From: Anaeromyxobacter sp. PSR-1
GTDB taxonomy: Bacteria > Myxococcota > Myxococcia > Myxococcales > Anaeromyxobacteraceae
NCBI RefSeq assembly: GCF_000964525.1
Contig: NZ_BAZG01000001.1
Span: 1 to 64,000 of the forward strand
DNA: 64,000 nt
Reading direction: 5' to 3'
The notes below the pieces were generated by a model. That model saw only the letters and a list, made by a program, of their open reading frames with translations, ran no database searches and was not told the origin of the DNA. Of the stretch, positions 18,902 through 29,600 are shown piece after piece. The stretch's first letter is position 1. Each line of letters begins with the position of its first letter. A program made the position numbers and the translations under genes.

Positions 18902-20994
18902 GCCCGCCTCCGGCGCCGCGCCATCGCCCCGTCGATCTCGGCGAGCAGCATGCCCGCGGCGCAGTCCGCCTTGCTCACGAACGCGTCCGCGCCTGCCTCG
19001 CGCGCCCGGCGGCGGGCCGCGTCCTCGTCGTGCGAGGAGACCAGCACCACCGGGACCGCCTCCAGCTCGGGCCGGCCGCGGATCAGCGCGGTGAGCGCGA
19101 TCCCGTCCATCCCCTCCCCCAGGTCCACGTCGCACACGATGGCGTGGTAGGCGCCCCGCCGCAGGTGCTCGAGCGCCTGCGCGGCGCTCGCGGCCGCGTG
19201 CGCCGCGTAGCCGGCGGACTCCAGCACCGCCCGGTGCGCGGCGCGCGCGGTGAGCGAGTCGTCCACGACCAGGACGCTCGGGCCGGCGCCGGCGGCGGGC
19301 GCGGCCGACCGCCGCTCCAGCAGCCAGGACGGCCGGAGCACCAGCAGCGGCTCGCCGCGCGACAGCGTGGCCGCGCCGAGGTACGGCTCGAGGTGCCGGA
19401 GCTCGTCGGGGAGCGGCCGGACCACCGGCCACCGGTCGCCGGGGGTGGAGTCCACCGCCAGCGCGGTCTCGCGCCCCTCCGCGCTCACCACCAGCACCGG
19501 CTGGCCGTCCCCGGGCGCGAGCGGCTGCCGGAGCCCGAGCAGGCCGCCCAGGTCCTCCAGCGGCAGCAGCGCGCCGTCGTCCTCGAGCTGCAGGCCGAAG
19601 TGGCCGGCGCGGATCCGCGTGGCCTCGGCCCGGAGGGCCTTGCGCACCGCGTGCATGGGGATCCCGAACACCTGGTCGCCCACGCCGACCAGCGTGAGCG
19701 GGGAGCTGCCCAGCTCGGCGGGGACGCTCAGGACGAAGCGGGTCCCGTGGCCGCGGACGGAGTGGATCTCGATCCGGCCGTGGATGGACTTGACCGCGTC
19801 GGCCACCACGTCGAGCCCGACTCCGCGGCCGGAGACCCCGGTGGCCGCGGCGCGCGTGGAGAACCCGGAGCGAAAGACGAGCGCCGCCAGCTGCCGCTCG
19901 TCGAGGCGGGCCGCCTCCTCGACGCCCACCACGCCGCGGCTCACCGCGGTGGCGCGGATGCGCTCGCCGTCCAGCCCGGCGCCGTCGTCAGAGATCTCGA
20001 GGAGCACCTCGTTGCCGGCCTGCTCGACCCGGATGGCCACGATGCCCTCGCGGTGCTTCCCGGCCTGCTCGCGCACGTGCGGCGCCTCGATCCCGTGGTC
20101 GACCGCGTTCCGCACCAGCTGCACCAGCGGCGCGCGCAGCGCCTCCAGGATCCGCCGGTCCAGCGCGACCTCGACGCCCACCGCCGAGACCTTCGCCTCC
20201 TTCCCGAGCTGGCGCGCGAGGTCCCTCACGGTGCGGTGGAGCGGCTCGATCACGGTCTCGCACGGCAGGGTGCACACCGCCTTCAGCCACTCCTCCATCG
20301 CCTCGACCCGTGCCCCGAGCTCCGCCGCGTCGCCGGACAGCGCCGCGCGCGCGGCGAGCAGCGCGCCCCGGAGCGCGTCGGCCACGTCGGGCGCGAGCCC
20401 CTTCGGCAGCAGCGAGAGGATCCGCGCGGCCTCGCGCCCCTGGTCCTCGAGGCGCAAGGCGATCTCCCGGAGGCGCTCCACGTCCGCCACCAGCGAGGCC
20501 ACGTCGCGCGCGTCCACGCGCCACCCGCCCACCTCGGGCTCGGCGCCGGCGGCGGACGGGGCGGGACCGGCCGGCCCCGCGCCGCCGCCCCCGGCCTCCG
20601 CCGGCGCGCCGCCCCGGAGCGATCGCACCACCCGCGCCAGGTCCGGCCGGTCCGCGCGGTGGGCCGCGCGCCGCCGCATCCACTCCAGCCCCTGGTCGAG
20701 CGCCGCCAGGAACGCGTCCACCAGCGAGCGCGGCAGCGCGGTGTCCCGGGCGTGCGGCGCGAGCTGCTCCTCCATCTCGTGGGCCAGGTCGGAGAGCTCC
20801 GCGAGCCCCACGGTGGCCGCGCTCCCCTTCAGCCGGTGCAGGCCGCGCCGCAGCTCCGCGTGCGCCGCGCCCAGGGCGTCGGTCCCCTGCTCCGGCTTCT
20901 CCACCACCAGGAGCGCGCGAGTGAGCTGCGCGCCCAGCTCCTCCGCCTCGCGCGAGAACGTCGCGACGAGCGCGTCCATCACCGCCTCATCCAT
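18898..20994 (-). CDS. cheA: Hybrid chemotaxis histidine kinase CheA with C-terminal receiver
   Basis: A 698-residue kinase. The N-terminal HPt domain has the phospho-His in [10 protein letters not shown] (H53). A low-complexity Gly/Ala/Pro linker (about 125-150) follows, then the dimerisation region, the HATPase domain with N-box [10 protein letters not shown] and the [15 protein letters not shown] boxes, a CheW-like P5 domain (about 440-560) and a receiver domain (about 575-695, with VVDDSLTAR and [11 protein letters not shown]). The attached receiver is typical of adaptation-style or phosphate-sink CheA proteins such as FrzE-like ones. The ATG (20992-20994) lies inside the 3' end of cheW (8-base overlap). 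Confidence 0.93.
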   Translation of the reverse strand: MDEAVMDALVATFSREAEELGAQLTRALLVVEKPEQGTDALGAAHAELRRGLHRLKGSAATVGLAELSDLAHEMEEQLAPHARDTALPRSLVDAFLAALDQGLEWMRRRAAHRADRPDLARVVRSLRGGAPAEAGGGGAGPAGPAPSAAGAEPEVGGWRVDARDVASLVADVERLREIALRLEDQGREAARILSLLPKGLAPDVADALRGALLAARAALSGDAAELGARVEAMEEWLKAVCTLPCETVIEPLHRTVRDLARQLGKEAKVSAVGVEVALDRRILEALRAPLVQLVRNAVDHGIEAPHVREQAGKHREGIVAIRVEQAGNEVLLEISDDGAGLDGERIRATAVSRGVVGVEEAARLDERQLAALVFRSGFSTRAAATGVSGRGVGLDVVADAVKSIHGRIEIHSVRGHGTRFVLSVPAELGSSPLTLVGVGDQVFGIPMHAVRKALRAEATRIRAGHFGLQLEDDGALLPLEDLGGLLGLRQPLAPGDGQPVLVVSAEGRETALAVDSTPGDRWPVVRPLPDELRHLEPYLGAATLSRGEPLLVLRPSWLLERRSAAPAAGAGPSVLVVDDSLTARAAHRAVLESAGYAAHAAASAAQALEHLRRGAYHAIVCDVDLGEGMDGIALTALIRGRPELEAVPVVLVSSHDEDAARRRAREAGADAFVSKADCAAGMLLAEIDGAMARRRRRA

Positions 20995-21517
20995 GGGACG
21001 CCTCCGCGCCGCGGGCCAGCAAGGCGGCCACGTCGAGCAGCGCCACCGGGCGGAGGCCCTCCGCGGTGACCTCGTGCACCGGCCCCGCACCGCGGGCGCG
21101 CGCCTGGTCCACGGCCCGCTGGGGCAGCGCGTCGATGCGCGGCACGTGCTCGCAGTCGATGGCCACGCGGCGCCCGTCGTCCCGCTCCAGCACGAGCAGC
21201 ACCGCACAGTCCTGCCGCCAGCCCTTCACGCCGAGCAGCGCCATCAGGCTGTGCGCGGTGACGAGCTGCCCCTGGAACCGGAGCAGGCCGATCACGTGGG
21301 CAGGGGCGCGGGGGATCGGGGTGACCAGGCGCAGCGGGAGCACCGCCCGGAGCGACGCGAGCGGGATGGCGTAGCGCTCGGCGCCCAGCCCGAACTCCGC
21401 GACCGGGAGCGCCACCTCCGACCGGTCCGCCGCCGGGGCGGCGCGGGCGCGCTCGGCGCGCCGGGCCAGGATCTCGTCCACGTCGCTGCCGTGGATCCGC
21501 GGGGATGAGGCGCTCAC
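20987..21517 (-). CDS. cheW: CheW-like coupling protein
   Basis: A 176-residue protein with a GTG start that overlaps the cheR stop as GTGA. After a 45-residue charged leader it shows a single CheW/SH3-like domain: FGLGAERYAIPLASLRAVL, then HVIGLLRFQGQLVTAHSL and the VLERDDGRRVAIDCE strand. It should bridge the chemoreceptor and CheA P5 domain. The leader (EILARRAERARA) is helical and longer than in E. coli CheW. Confidence 0.9.
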   Translation of the reverse strand: MSASSPRIHGSDVDEILARRAERARAAPAADRSEVALPVAEFGLGAERYAIPLASLRAVLPLRLVTPIPRAPAHVIGLLRFQGQLVTAHSLMALLGVKGWRQDCAVLLVLERDDGRRVAIDCEHVPRIDALPQRAVDQARARGAGPVHEVTAEGLRPVALLDVAALLARGAEASHG

Positions 21518-22770
21518 CGTGGGACCTCCCCGCCCAGGAACCGCCGGGCGGCTGCGGCGTAGAAGCGGGCGGGCAGCGTCTCCGGCCCCGCCACCGGAGC
21601 CTCCGAGGGCAGCGCCTGTGCGCGGTCCAGCACCGAGCGCATCAGCTCGAGCGCGTGCGCGCGCCGGCCCTCGCGCGCGCACAGCAGCGCGCCCTCCAGC
21701 AGGCCGGGCAGGTACTGCGGCGCGGCCCGCCGGAGGTCCCCGAGCAGCGCCCGCGCGCCGGCGTGGTCGCCCCGCTCGATCTGCGCGAGCACGCGGAGGT
21801 GCAGCGACACCGGCTCCGGCGCCGCGGCGGGCGGCGGCGGGGGCGCGGGGCGGTGGGCCGCCCTCGCGGACGGGGGACGGAGGGGCGCCCCAGGCCCGGT
21901 GCTCGGAGGCGGGGCCGGGACCGTGCTCACCGGGCGAGCCGGCTCCGGCGCTGCGCGCAGCGCGCCGTCCACCGGCGGGCGCTGGAAGACCTGCAGCTCC
22001 GGCGCGCCGAGGCGGACCAGTGGCGCGGGCGCCTCGGACAGGTCCATGGTCGCGAAGGCGATGACGCCCCCCGGCGCGAGCGCCGCGGCGAGGGAGGACA
22101 GCGCGCGCGCCGCGGCGGCGTGGGTGAAGTAGATGAGCACGTTGCGGCAGAAGATCAGGTCGAACCGGCCCGGGGGCGGCGCGGCGTCGAGCAGGTTGTG
22201 GACCTCGAACCGGGCGCGGCTGCGCAGCGCCGGGTCGACCTCGCGCGGGCCCTCGCCGGCCGCCGGGAGGAACGGGTCCTCGACCGCGGGGACGCTGGCG
22301 CGCAGCGACCATGCGCCGTACCGCGCGGCGCGCGCGGCCGCGACGTTCGCCTCCACCAGGTCGGTCCCGACCACCTCGAACGCGCGGACGCCGGCCGCGC
22401 GCAGCACCGCCGCGAGCGAGTACGCCTCCTCTCCCCCGGCGCAGCCCGCGCTCCACACCGCGCGCGGGCGCGCCGGCTCCGCCGCCCAGCGCGGCGCGAG
22501 CACGTTGCGCACGAGCGCGAAGTGCTCCGGGATCCGGAAGAAGTAGGTCTCGCCCACCGGCACCGCCTGCGTGAGGCGCCGCCGCAGCGCGGGGTCGTCG
22601 CGCTCGGCCAGCGCGATCAGCTCGTCGGGGGCGGTGCCGCCGTCGAGCAGCGGCGCCAGCGCGCGGAGCACGGCGCGCGCCCAGATGGCGTCGGGGTGGA
22701 ACCCGGTCCAGCGGCTGATGCTGGCGGTCAGCCGGGACCAGGTGGCCGGGGTGAGCGGGGTGGCGGCCAC
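21514..22770 (-). CDS. cheR: Chemotaxis protein methyltransferase CheR with C-terminal extension
   Basis: A 418-residue protein. The N-terminal helical domain contains the VGETYFFR motif (about residues 71-78). The SAM-binding domain shows VWSAGCAGGEEAYSLA (about 104-119), VGTDLVEANVAAAR and FDLIFCRNVLIYF (about 213-225), all diagnostic for CheR. A Pro/Ala-rich linker (about 275-325) leads to a C-terminal helical region of TPR character (about 330-418), as in CheR proteins that dock on specific receptors. It methylates receptor glutamates. The gene starts 4 bases after the end of the receiver-CheW gene is reached on the minus strand, i.e. immediately downstream of it. Confidence 0.92.
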   Translation of the reverse strand: MAATPLTPATWSRLTASISRWTGFHPDAIWARAVLRALAPLLDGGTAPDELIALAERDDPALRRRLTQAVPVGETYFFRIPEHFALVRNVLAPRWAAEPARPRAVWSAGCAGGEEAYSLAAVLRAAGVRAFEVVGTDLVEANVAAARAARYGAWSLRASVPAVEDPFLPAAGEGPREVDPALRSRARFEVHNLLDAAPPPGRFDLIFCRNVLIYFTHAAAARALSSLAAALAPGGVIAFATMDLSEAPAPLVRLGAPELQVFQRPPVDGALRAAPEPARPVSTVPAPPPSTGPGAPLRPPSARAAHRPAPPPPPAAAPEPVSLHLRVLAQIERGDHAGARALLGDLRRAAPQYLPGLLEGALLCAREGRRAHALELMRSVLDRAQALPSEAPVAGPETLPARFYAAAARRFLGGEVPR

Positions 22771-22774
22771 GGGT

Positions 22775-23638
22775 TCAGGGGGCGGCGGCGCGTGCCGCCA
22801 TCAGGCCGGGGAGCGCGTCCATCACGCGCGCGCAGACGAGGGAGACGGCGGAGAGGACGGGCAGCGTCTCTCCGCCGTGACGGACGAACGCGAGGAGCGC
22901 GGGGGCCAGCGCATCGCGCCCCTCCCCGCCGATCGGCTCCCGCGGCAGCACCTGCGCCGCGGGGATCTCCACGGGATCGTGGATGCGGTCGACGGCGAGC
23001 GCGACGGTCTGGCCGCCGGCCAGCCCGAGCACCACGAGCACCCGGTCCACCAGCGGCGTGGCGTGGGGCACGCCCAGCGCTGCGGCGAGATCCAGCACGC
23101 CCATCGGCGTGCCCTCCAGCTCGAACCAGCCGGCCACCACCTCTGGCGCCCCCGGGAGCGGCGAGAGGCGCACCTGGTGCAGCACGCGCGTCACCCCTTC
23201 CAGCGGCAACGCCAGGTCGTGCGGACCGGCGCCGACCGGCAGGACCGCCAGGCTGCCGGCGCGCCGCCGCGCGCGCTCGGCCTCCACCAGCGCGAGCGCG
23301 GCCGACCGCAGCCGATCGGCCGCGGCGGGCTTCCCGAGGAACAGGTCGGCGCCGGCGGCCATCACCTCCGGCTCGCGGAACGCCTCCGACGAGAGCACGA
23401 TCACCGGCACCGCGCACAGGCGCGGGTCCGCCTTGAGACGCGCCAGCACCTCGGCGCCGTCCATCTCGGGCATGGACAGATCGAGCAAGATCACGTCGGG
23501 CGGCACACGGCCGGCCTTCTCGAGCGCCTCCCGGCCGTTCGAGGCGACGCTGGTCTCGAAGTGGCCGGCGAGCGCGGCGCGCCCGAAGGTGAGCACCGCG
23601 TCGCTGTCGTCCACGAGCAGCGCGAGCGGCAGGCTCAC
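22775..23638 (-). CDS. Receiver-CheW fusion protein (inverted CheV architecture)
   Basis: A 287-residue protein with a GTG start overlapping the upstream receiver gene's stop as GTGA. Residues 1-125 are a response-regulator receiver (acidic pair LLVDDSD near 6-12, phospho-acceptor Asp in VILLDLSMPEMDG near 50-56, and K in LGKP near 105). Residues 130-287 are a CheW-like domain (HDLALPLEGVTRVL, VVAGWFELEGTPMGVLDL). CheV has CheW first and receiver last; here the order is reversed. It probably couples receptors to CheA in a phosphorylation-dependent way. Confidence 0.85.
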   Translation of the reverse strand: MSLPLALLVDDSDAVLTFGRAALAGHFETSVASNGREALEKAGRVPPDVILLDLSMPEMDGAEVLARLKADPRLCAVPVIVLSSEAFREPEVMAAGADLFLGKPAAADRLRSAALALVEAERARRRAGSLAVLPVGAGPHDLALPLEGVTRVLHQVRLSPLPGAPEVVAGWFELEGTPMGVLDLAAALGVPHATPLVDRVLVVLGLAGGQTVALAVDRIHDPVEIPAAQVLPREPIGGEGRDALAPALLAFVRHGGETLPVLSAVSLVCARVMDALPGLMAARAAAP

Positions 23639-24012
23639 GTGACCCTCGGCGGCATCACGTCCTGGATGGTCCGGAGCAGCGTCTTCGCGTCCACCGGCTT
23701 GCGGACGAACGCGTCGGCCCCGGCCTGCAGCCCCTGCGCCCGGACCTCCTCGGAGCGGTCGCCGGTGAGCATCACCACCGGCACGGTGCGCAGCGCCGGT
23801 CGATCCGACCCGCGCAGCGCCCGCACGAAGGCGATCCCGTCCATGGGCGCCATCTGCACGTCGGCGATGACGAGATCGACCGGGGACAGCCGCAGGAGGC
23901 GCAGCGCCCGCTCCCCGTCCTCGGCCTCCAGGAAGGTCGGGTGGAGTCCCATCAGGTACACCTGGAGGATCGCCCGGACGGATGCGCTGTCGTCGACGAG
24001 GAGGACGTTCAT
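23635..24012 (-). CDS. CheY-like single-domain response regulator
   Basis: A 125-residue stand-alone receiver. The acidic pair is LLVDDSAS (D7, D8), the phospho-acceptor is D51 in LVIADVQMAP, and T/K positions are in MLTGDRS and VRKPVD. The ATG at 24010-24012 is chosen; an upstream GTG adds 12 basic residues. It is the first gene of the chemosensory run and could be the output (CheY) of the pathway or a sink. The next gene overlaps it by 4 bases. Confidence 0.9.
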   Translation of the reverse strand: MNVLLVDDSASVRAILQVYLMGLHPTFLEAEDGERALRLLRLSPVDLVIADVQMAPMDGIAFVRALRGSDRPALRTVPVVMLTGDRSEEVRAQGLQAGADAFVRKPVDAKTLLRTIQDVMPPRVT

Positions 24013-24388
24013 TCGGGCTCGCGCGTGGTGAGACCGCCCGTCGTGCAAGAACGGGACACACCCTCGGTGACTTCGCGGCCTGCACGTCGGGGTGACGCCG
24101 CGTTCACGCGGAGCGCACGGCCATCACCATGCGTGACGAGGACTTGAGCGCCGCCGAGCGCAGCGTGAACGTGCGTGAACGCTTCGTGAACGTTCACGCT
24201 GCGCGCGCGTGACGGCGAGCCTTCCGCGCGCCGCCGGGTCGGCCCGACCTCGCCCCGGAGCGCCGGCGCCGCGCGCCGAAACCGCCGCCGGCGCGAGGAA
24301 CGCGCCGCCGACCCTCACTCTTGGTGAGTTCTACCCGGGGTGCACCGCCACCGGCGACAGAACGCCACAGCCGCGCGCAGCCCGCCGC
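24013..24388. promoter_or_regulatory. 376-base intergenic region upstream of the chemosensory operon
   Basis: No coding potential of note is seen. It must hold the promoter of the minus-strand chemosensory genes, since the next gene to the right is transcribed in the same direction and ends at 24389. It contains the CGTGAACG array described separately and a small dyad CTCAC-TCTTG-GTGAG (24314-24328), possibly part of the 3' end of the right-hand gene. I cannot place -35/-10 boxes with confidence. Confidence 0.5.
24101..24198. repeat. Phased copies of the octamer CGTGAACG with a 14-base palindrome
   Basis: CGTGAACG occurs on the plus strand at 24164-24171, 24174-24181 and 24185-24192, i.e. 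10 and 11 bases apart. The reverse complement occurs at 24191-24198 and 24101-24108. The last plus copy and the first minus copy fuse into the perfect palindrome CGTGAACGTTCACG (24185-24198), and AGCGTGAACG (24162-24171) pairs with CGTTCACGCT (24191-24200). Helical phasing and dyad symmetry suggest cooperative binding of a dimeric regulator 90-190 bases upstream of the first chemosensory gene. Confidence 0.6.
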
Positions 24389-25720
24389 TCACAGCACCTG
24401 GTCGATGGTCACCACGTCCACCAGGCCGTGCACCTGGTAGAGCGCCGGGATCACCTTCTCCGGCGGGTGGCGCCGCCGCAGCTCGGCGACCTTCTCGGTG
24501 CCGGCGCGGTAGCACGGCAGGTACATGCGGCCGTTCAGCGGGTGGCGCGCCCACGCACCGGAGATCTTCGCGGCGCGTTCGTCGGACAGCAGGTAGTCGC
24601 GGCGCAGCACCGCGGCGACCTCGGCCTGCGGCCGCCCCTCGGCCCAGGTCAGCCAGGACGCCTGGTTCTTCGCGTCGTCCTGGAGGAGCACGAGCAGCTT
24701 CCCGATCTGGAGGTCGGGATCCGGGAGCTGCTCCACCTCGGTGACGCCGAGCGCCATCATCATGGCGTTGTTCGCGAGCCCCTCCGAGAGCGCCGCGCCG
24801 CGCGTGTTCATGGTGAGGACCGTGCCCTCGAAGCCGAGCCGTCCCTGGACGTGGAGCGCCTGGGCGAGCGCGAAGTTCGTGACGTGACCGGGGACCACCT
24901 CGTGCGCCACGAGGTCGAGGAACTCCGGCATGGAGATCTGGAGGGCCGCGTTTATCTCGTAGGTCGCCTCGTAGCGGGGCGAGCCGTCGGGCGTGCGCGC
25001 CCGCCCGATGTAGTTCATCGACCCCGAGAACCAGGCGTTCTCGATGGGCAGGAACTCGATGTTCGCCCGCGGGATCCCGTGGAGCGAGGCGGGCAGGTGC
25101 GGCACCACGTGCCGGCGCGTGCCCTCCTCGAGCTGCGCGATGCAGGCGTCCGCGAGCAGCTTGATGACCTTCCTCGGGACGAGCCGCTCGCCGCGCCACG
25201 CGTCCACCGCCGCGAGCAGCCGGTCCGGCTCCGCGGGCACGCCGAGCAGCCCGGCCAGCCGCTCGCGCTTCGCCTCCGGCCTGGACGGCTCCGGCGGGCG
25301 CCCCGTCGAGGCGACGACGCAGCGCTCGTACGGCACCTCCGGCCCGCGCCCGAGCAGCTCCTCGGCGAGCGCCCACATGACGCGCAGCGACTCGCCCTGC
25401 GCGGCCAGGTACGCCCCGCGGACCCCGCCCGCGTCGCGGCCGAGCGCGGCGAGCGCGTCGATGGCGCCCGGGACGTCCACGGCGGCGAGGTACGCGTCGA
25501 TCGCGGCCAGGTCCGGCGACGGCGCCGCCACCCCGCCGGTCTCGCGGAGCCGCGCGGCGGCGGGCAGCGCGTACGCCGCCGGCAGCGGCTCGTCCGAGAA
25601 CCACGAGTCGGCGATGTACCGGCCGGTCCCGGAGGCGCTCATCACGTCGCCTCCCCAGAGCGTGTCGATCCCGAGGATCGCGTTGGCGGTCGTGCTCGCC
25701 AGCTTCGCTTCGTCGGACAT
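24389..25720 (-). CDS. DUF885-like putative metallopeptidase
   Basis: A 443-residue protein starting at the ATG complementary to 25718-25720. A central HEVVPGH motif (about residues 286-292) followed by ALSEGLANN (about 328-336) matches the HExxPGH...E pattern of DUF885/carboxypeptidase-Taq-like gluzincins. The remainder is helical and has no signal peptide, so it is predicted cytoplasmic. Substrate unknown. It follows the ctaF gene by 97 bases on the same strand, with a GC hairpin between, and is probably a separate unit. Confidence 0.7.
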   Translation of the reverse strand: MSDEAKLASTTANAILGIDTLWGGDVMSASGTGRYIADSWFSDEPLPAAYALPAAARLRETGGVAAPSPDLAAIDAYLAAVDVPGAIDALAALGRDAGGVRGAYLAAQGESLRVMWALAEELLGRGPEVPYERCVVASTGRPPEPSRPEAKRERLAGLLGVPAEPDRLLAAVDAWRGERLVPRKVIKLLADACIAQLEEGTRRHVVPHLPASLHGIPRANIEFLPIENAWFSGSMNYIGRARTPDGSPRYEATYEINAALQISMPEFLDLVAHEVVPGHVTNFALAQALHVQGRLGFEGTVLTMNTRGAALSEGLANNAMMMALGVTEVEQLPDPDLQIGKLLVLLQDDAKNQASWLTWAEGRPQAEVAAVLRRDYLLSDERAAKISGAWARHPLNGRMYLPCYRAGTEKVAELRRRHPPEKVIPALYQVHGLVDVVTIDQVL

Positions 25721-25776
25721 GTGCGGCCTCCGGGGTGGCCGCGGAACATAACACCGCCCCGGCACGGCGGCGCGTC

Positions 25777-25806
25777 CCCGGCGGGCGCGGGCCGCGCCGC
25801 GCCGGG
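25777..25806 (-). terminator. Nested GC hairpin after the sox-cox gene run
   Basis: Outer arms CCCGGCG (25777-25783) and CGCCGGG (25800-25806) enclose inner complementary arms GGCGCGG/CCGCGCC. It lies 11 bases past the ctaF stop codon. It has no T-tract, so it is a candidate transcription or RNA-processing end rather than a proven intrinsic terminator. Confidence 0.4.
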
Positions 25807-25817
25807 ACCCACCCCGC

Positions 25818-26207
25818 TCAGCGCGCGGTCTCGGCCGCCTTCGCCCGCACCGCCTCCTCGTGCGCGCGCACGTCGGGGCGGTACTCGGAGGCGTCGAACA
25901 TCACGAAGCTGCCGAACAGCACCGCGAACAGCACGGCGCCCACCAGGATGACGAGGTGGAACTTGTGCTCGTACTTCAGGTGCATGAAGAACAGCGCCAC
26001 CAGCGAGGCCTTCACGGTGGCGATGGCGAGGGCCACCGGCACGTTCGCGGCCCCGAGGTGCACGCGGGCAACGGCCACCGTCAGCACGGTGAGGACCCCC
26101 AGGGCCGCGGCGGTGCCGAGCAGCACCGAGGGCGGGAGCACGTGCGGGCCGGCGTGCGCGCCGTCCCCGTGCGCGGGGTGGGAGGAGGCGTTCTCGACGA
26201 CGTTCAT
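25818..26207 (-). CDS. ctaF: Cytochrome c oxidase subunit IV (prokaryotic type)
   Basis: A 129-residue protein with a His/Ala-rich N-terminus and three hydrophobic helices (about 27-48, 55-76, 84-104). The second holds the signature KASLVALFFMHLKYE, typical of CtaF/CyoD/CoxD-like subunit IV. It is a small accessory subunit stabilising the haem-copper oxidase in the inner membrane. It is last in the sox-cox run, 10 bases after ctaE. Confidence 0.9.
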   Translation of the reverse strand: MNVVENASSHPAHGDGAHAGPHVLPPSVLLGTAAALGVLTVLTVAVARVHLGAANVPVALAIATVKASLVALFFMHLKYEHKFHLVILVGAVLFAVLFGSFVMFDASEYRPDVRAHEEAVRAKAAETAR

Positions 26208-26217
26208 GGGGCCGGCC

Positions 26218-26925
26218 TCAGATCAGGTAGAGCAGCGGGAAGAGGAAGATCCACACCAGGTCCACCAGGTGCCAGTAGAGCGCCACCGCGTCCACCGGGC
26301 CGTAGTAGCCGGGGCCGAAGTCGCCCCGCCGCGCGCGCACGATCAGCCACACGTAGAGCCCGATGCCCACGAGCACGTGGATGCCGTGCAGGCCGGTCAT
26401 CAGGTAGTAGAGGCTGAAGAAGGTGCCGAGGTGCGCCGGGACCGGGAGCGCCCGCACCGCGGCGGGCAGGCTCGCGAGCAGCTCGGGCGACGGGTTGCAG
26501 GCGGTGCCCCACCCCACGCCGTTGTGGAGCTTGTGGCTGTACTCGAAGTACTTCACCACCATGAACGTGGCGGCGAGCACGACGGTCAGGACGAGCGAGC
26601 GGATCAGCGTGCGCTGGTTCCCGAGCTGCGCGGCCCGGACCGACCAGGCCGCGGCGAGGCTGCTGCTGATGAGCACGAGGGTGTTGGTCGCGCCCATCCG
26701 CCAGTCGAGGAACTGGCTGGCGTAGCGGAACAGCTCGGGGTGGTGGGAGCGGTAGACGCCGTACGACACGAACAGCGCCGAGAAGAACAGCACCTCGTTC
26801 GCGAGGAACAGCCAGATCCCCAGCTTGCCGGTGGCGAGCTGGGCGGCCATGTCCTCGAACTGCACGGCCAGGAACCGGCCGCGCTCCTGGCGGGCGGCGG
26901 GGGCCGGCTGGGCGGTCGCGTCCAT
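26218..26925 (-). CDS. ctaE: Cytochrome c oxidase subunit III
   Basis: A 235-residue membrane protein. The opening QLATGKLGIWLFLANEVLFF segment (about residues 29-48), and the GLHGIHVLVG helix near 174-184 with the following WYHLVD-like WHLVDLVWIFLFPLLY end are hallmarks of subunit III of haem-copper oxidases. About five to seven helices. Its ATG abuts the ctaD stop codon with no space, implying translational coupling. Part of the caa3-type oxidase with CoxB, CtaD and CtaF. Confidence 0.95.
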   Translation of the reverse strand: MDATAQPAPAARQERGRFLAVQFEDMAAQLATGKLGIWLFLANEVLFFSALFVSYGVYRSHHPELFRYASQFLDWRMGATNTLVLISSSLAAAWSVRAAQLGNQRTLIRSLVLTVVLAATFMVVKYFEYSHKLHNGVGWGTACNPSPELLASLPAAVRALPVPAHLGTFFSLYYLMTGLHGIHVLVGIGLYVWLIVRARRGDFGPGYYGPVDAVALYWHLVDLVWIFLFPLLYLI

Positions 26926-28586
<1,661 letters not shown>

Positions 28587-28590
<4 letters not shown>

Positions 28591-29600
28591 CGCTTCGTCT
28601 CCTCGCCCTTCGCCGGCGCGCCGCCCTCGGCGGCGAGCGTCTCGAGGTACGCGGCGACGGCCTTCAGCTCGCGCTCCTCCAGCGGCATGGGCGGCATGAT
28701 GTTCGGGTACCCGGCCACCACCTTCGCGCCCGGCTTGACCAGCGACTCGCGCAGGTACTCCTCGTCCACCAGCGCGGTGGTGCCGTCCGCCAGCTTCTCG
28801 TGGCGCTTCCACAGGCCGCGGACCGACGGGCCGACGCTCCGCGTCCCGTCCACGCTGTGGCAGGCGGCGCAGCCCTTCTCCGCGAACACCTGCTCGCCGA
28901 GCTCGGCGAGCGTGGCGTCGGCCGGGAGGCCCTCCTTGGACCAGGCGTCGAACGAGGCCTGGTCGGCGTGGACCACCACGGTGGAGAGCATGCGCGAGTG
29001 GTCGGTGCCGCAGTACTCGGCGCAGAGGATGGGGTAGCTGCCCGGGACGGTGGGCGTGAAGGTGAGCCGGGTGAAGCGCCCGGGGACCGCGTCCTGCTTG
29101 AGGCGGAACTCCGGGACGTACAGGGAGTGGATCACGTCGGTGGCGGAGAGGATCAGCTCGACCGGCCGCCCGGCCACCACGTGCAGCTCGTTCGCGCCCT
29201 TGCCGCTCGGGTGGTCGAACCACCAGGACCACTTGCGCCCCGTCACCTGCACGCGCACGGGATCCGCGCCGGGGTCGGCCGAGGTCATCTGGATCCAGGT
29301 GCGGGTGGACATCGCGAACAGCGCCAGGACCAGGACCAGCGGGATGACGGTCCACACCAGCTCGAGCCGGGTGCTGTGCGCCGGCGAGGGCTCGGGGTGG
29401 AGGCGCGTCGCGCGGCGGCGGTACCGCAGCACGAAGACGATAGTGAGGAGGATGATGAGCGCCAGGAAGAAGGCGCTCCCCCAGAACAGGAACAGGAAGA
29501 CCCGGTCCACCCCCGCCGCCACGCTGGAAGCCTGCGCGGGGAGGTAGCCGGGGCCTGCCCCGGCGAGGAGGTGGAGGGTGCGAATGGGCAGCTCGGTCAC
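28587..29600 (-). CDS. coxB: Cytochrome c oxidase subunit II with fused cytochrome c domain
   Basis: A 337-residue protein with a GTG start overlapping the SCO gene's stop as GTGA. It has two transmembrane helices (about 34-58 and 82-99) and a periplasmic cupredoxin domain with CuA ligands H158, C193, C197, H201 and M204 ([12 protein letters not shown]). A C-terminal class I cytochrome c has haem site CAACH at 244-248 and a probable Met ligand in NIMPPMP. This fusion defines a caa3-type oxidase that accepts electrons from a soluble cytochrome. The acceptor side fits the Sox proteins encoded upstream. Confidence 0.95.

Noticed and set aside
22775-23638. Canonical CheV
   Set aside because: Domain order is receiver then CheW, the reverse of CheV, so the name was not used.
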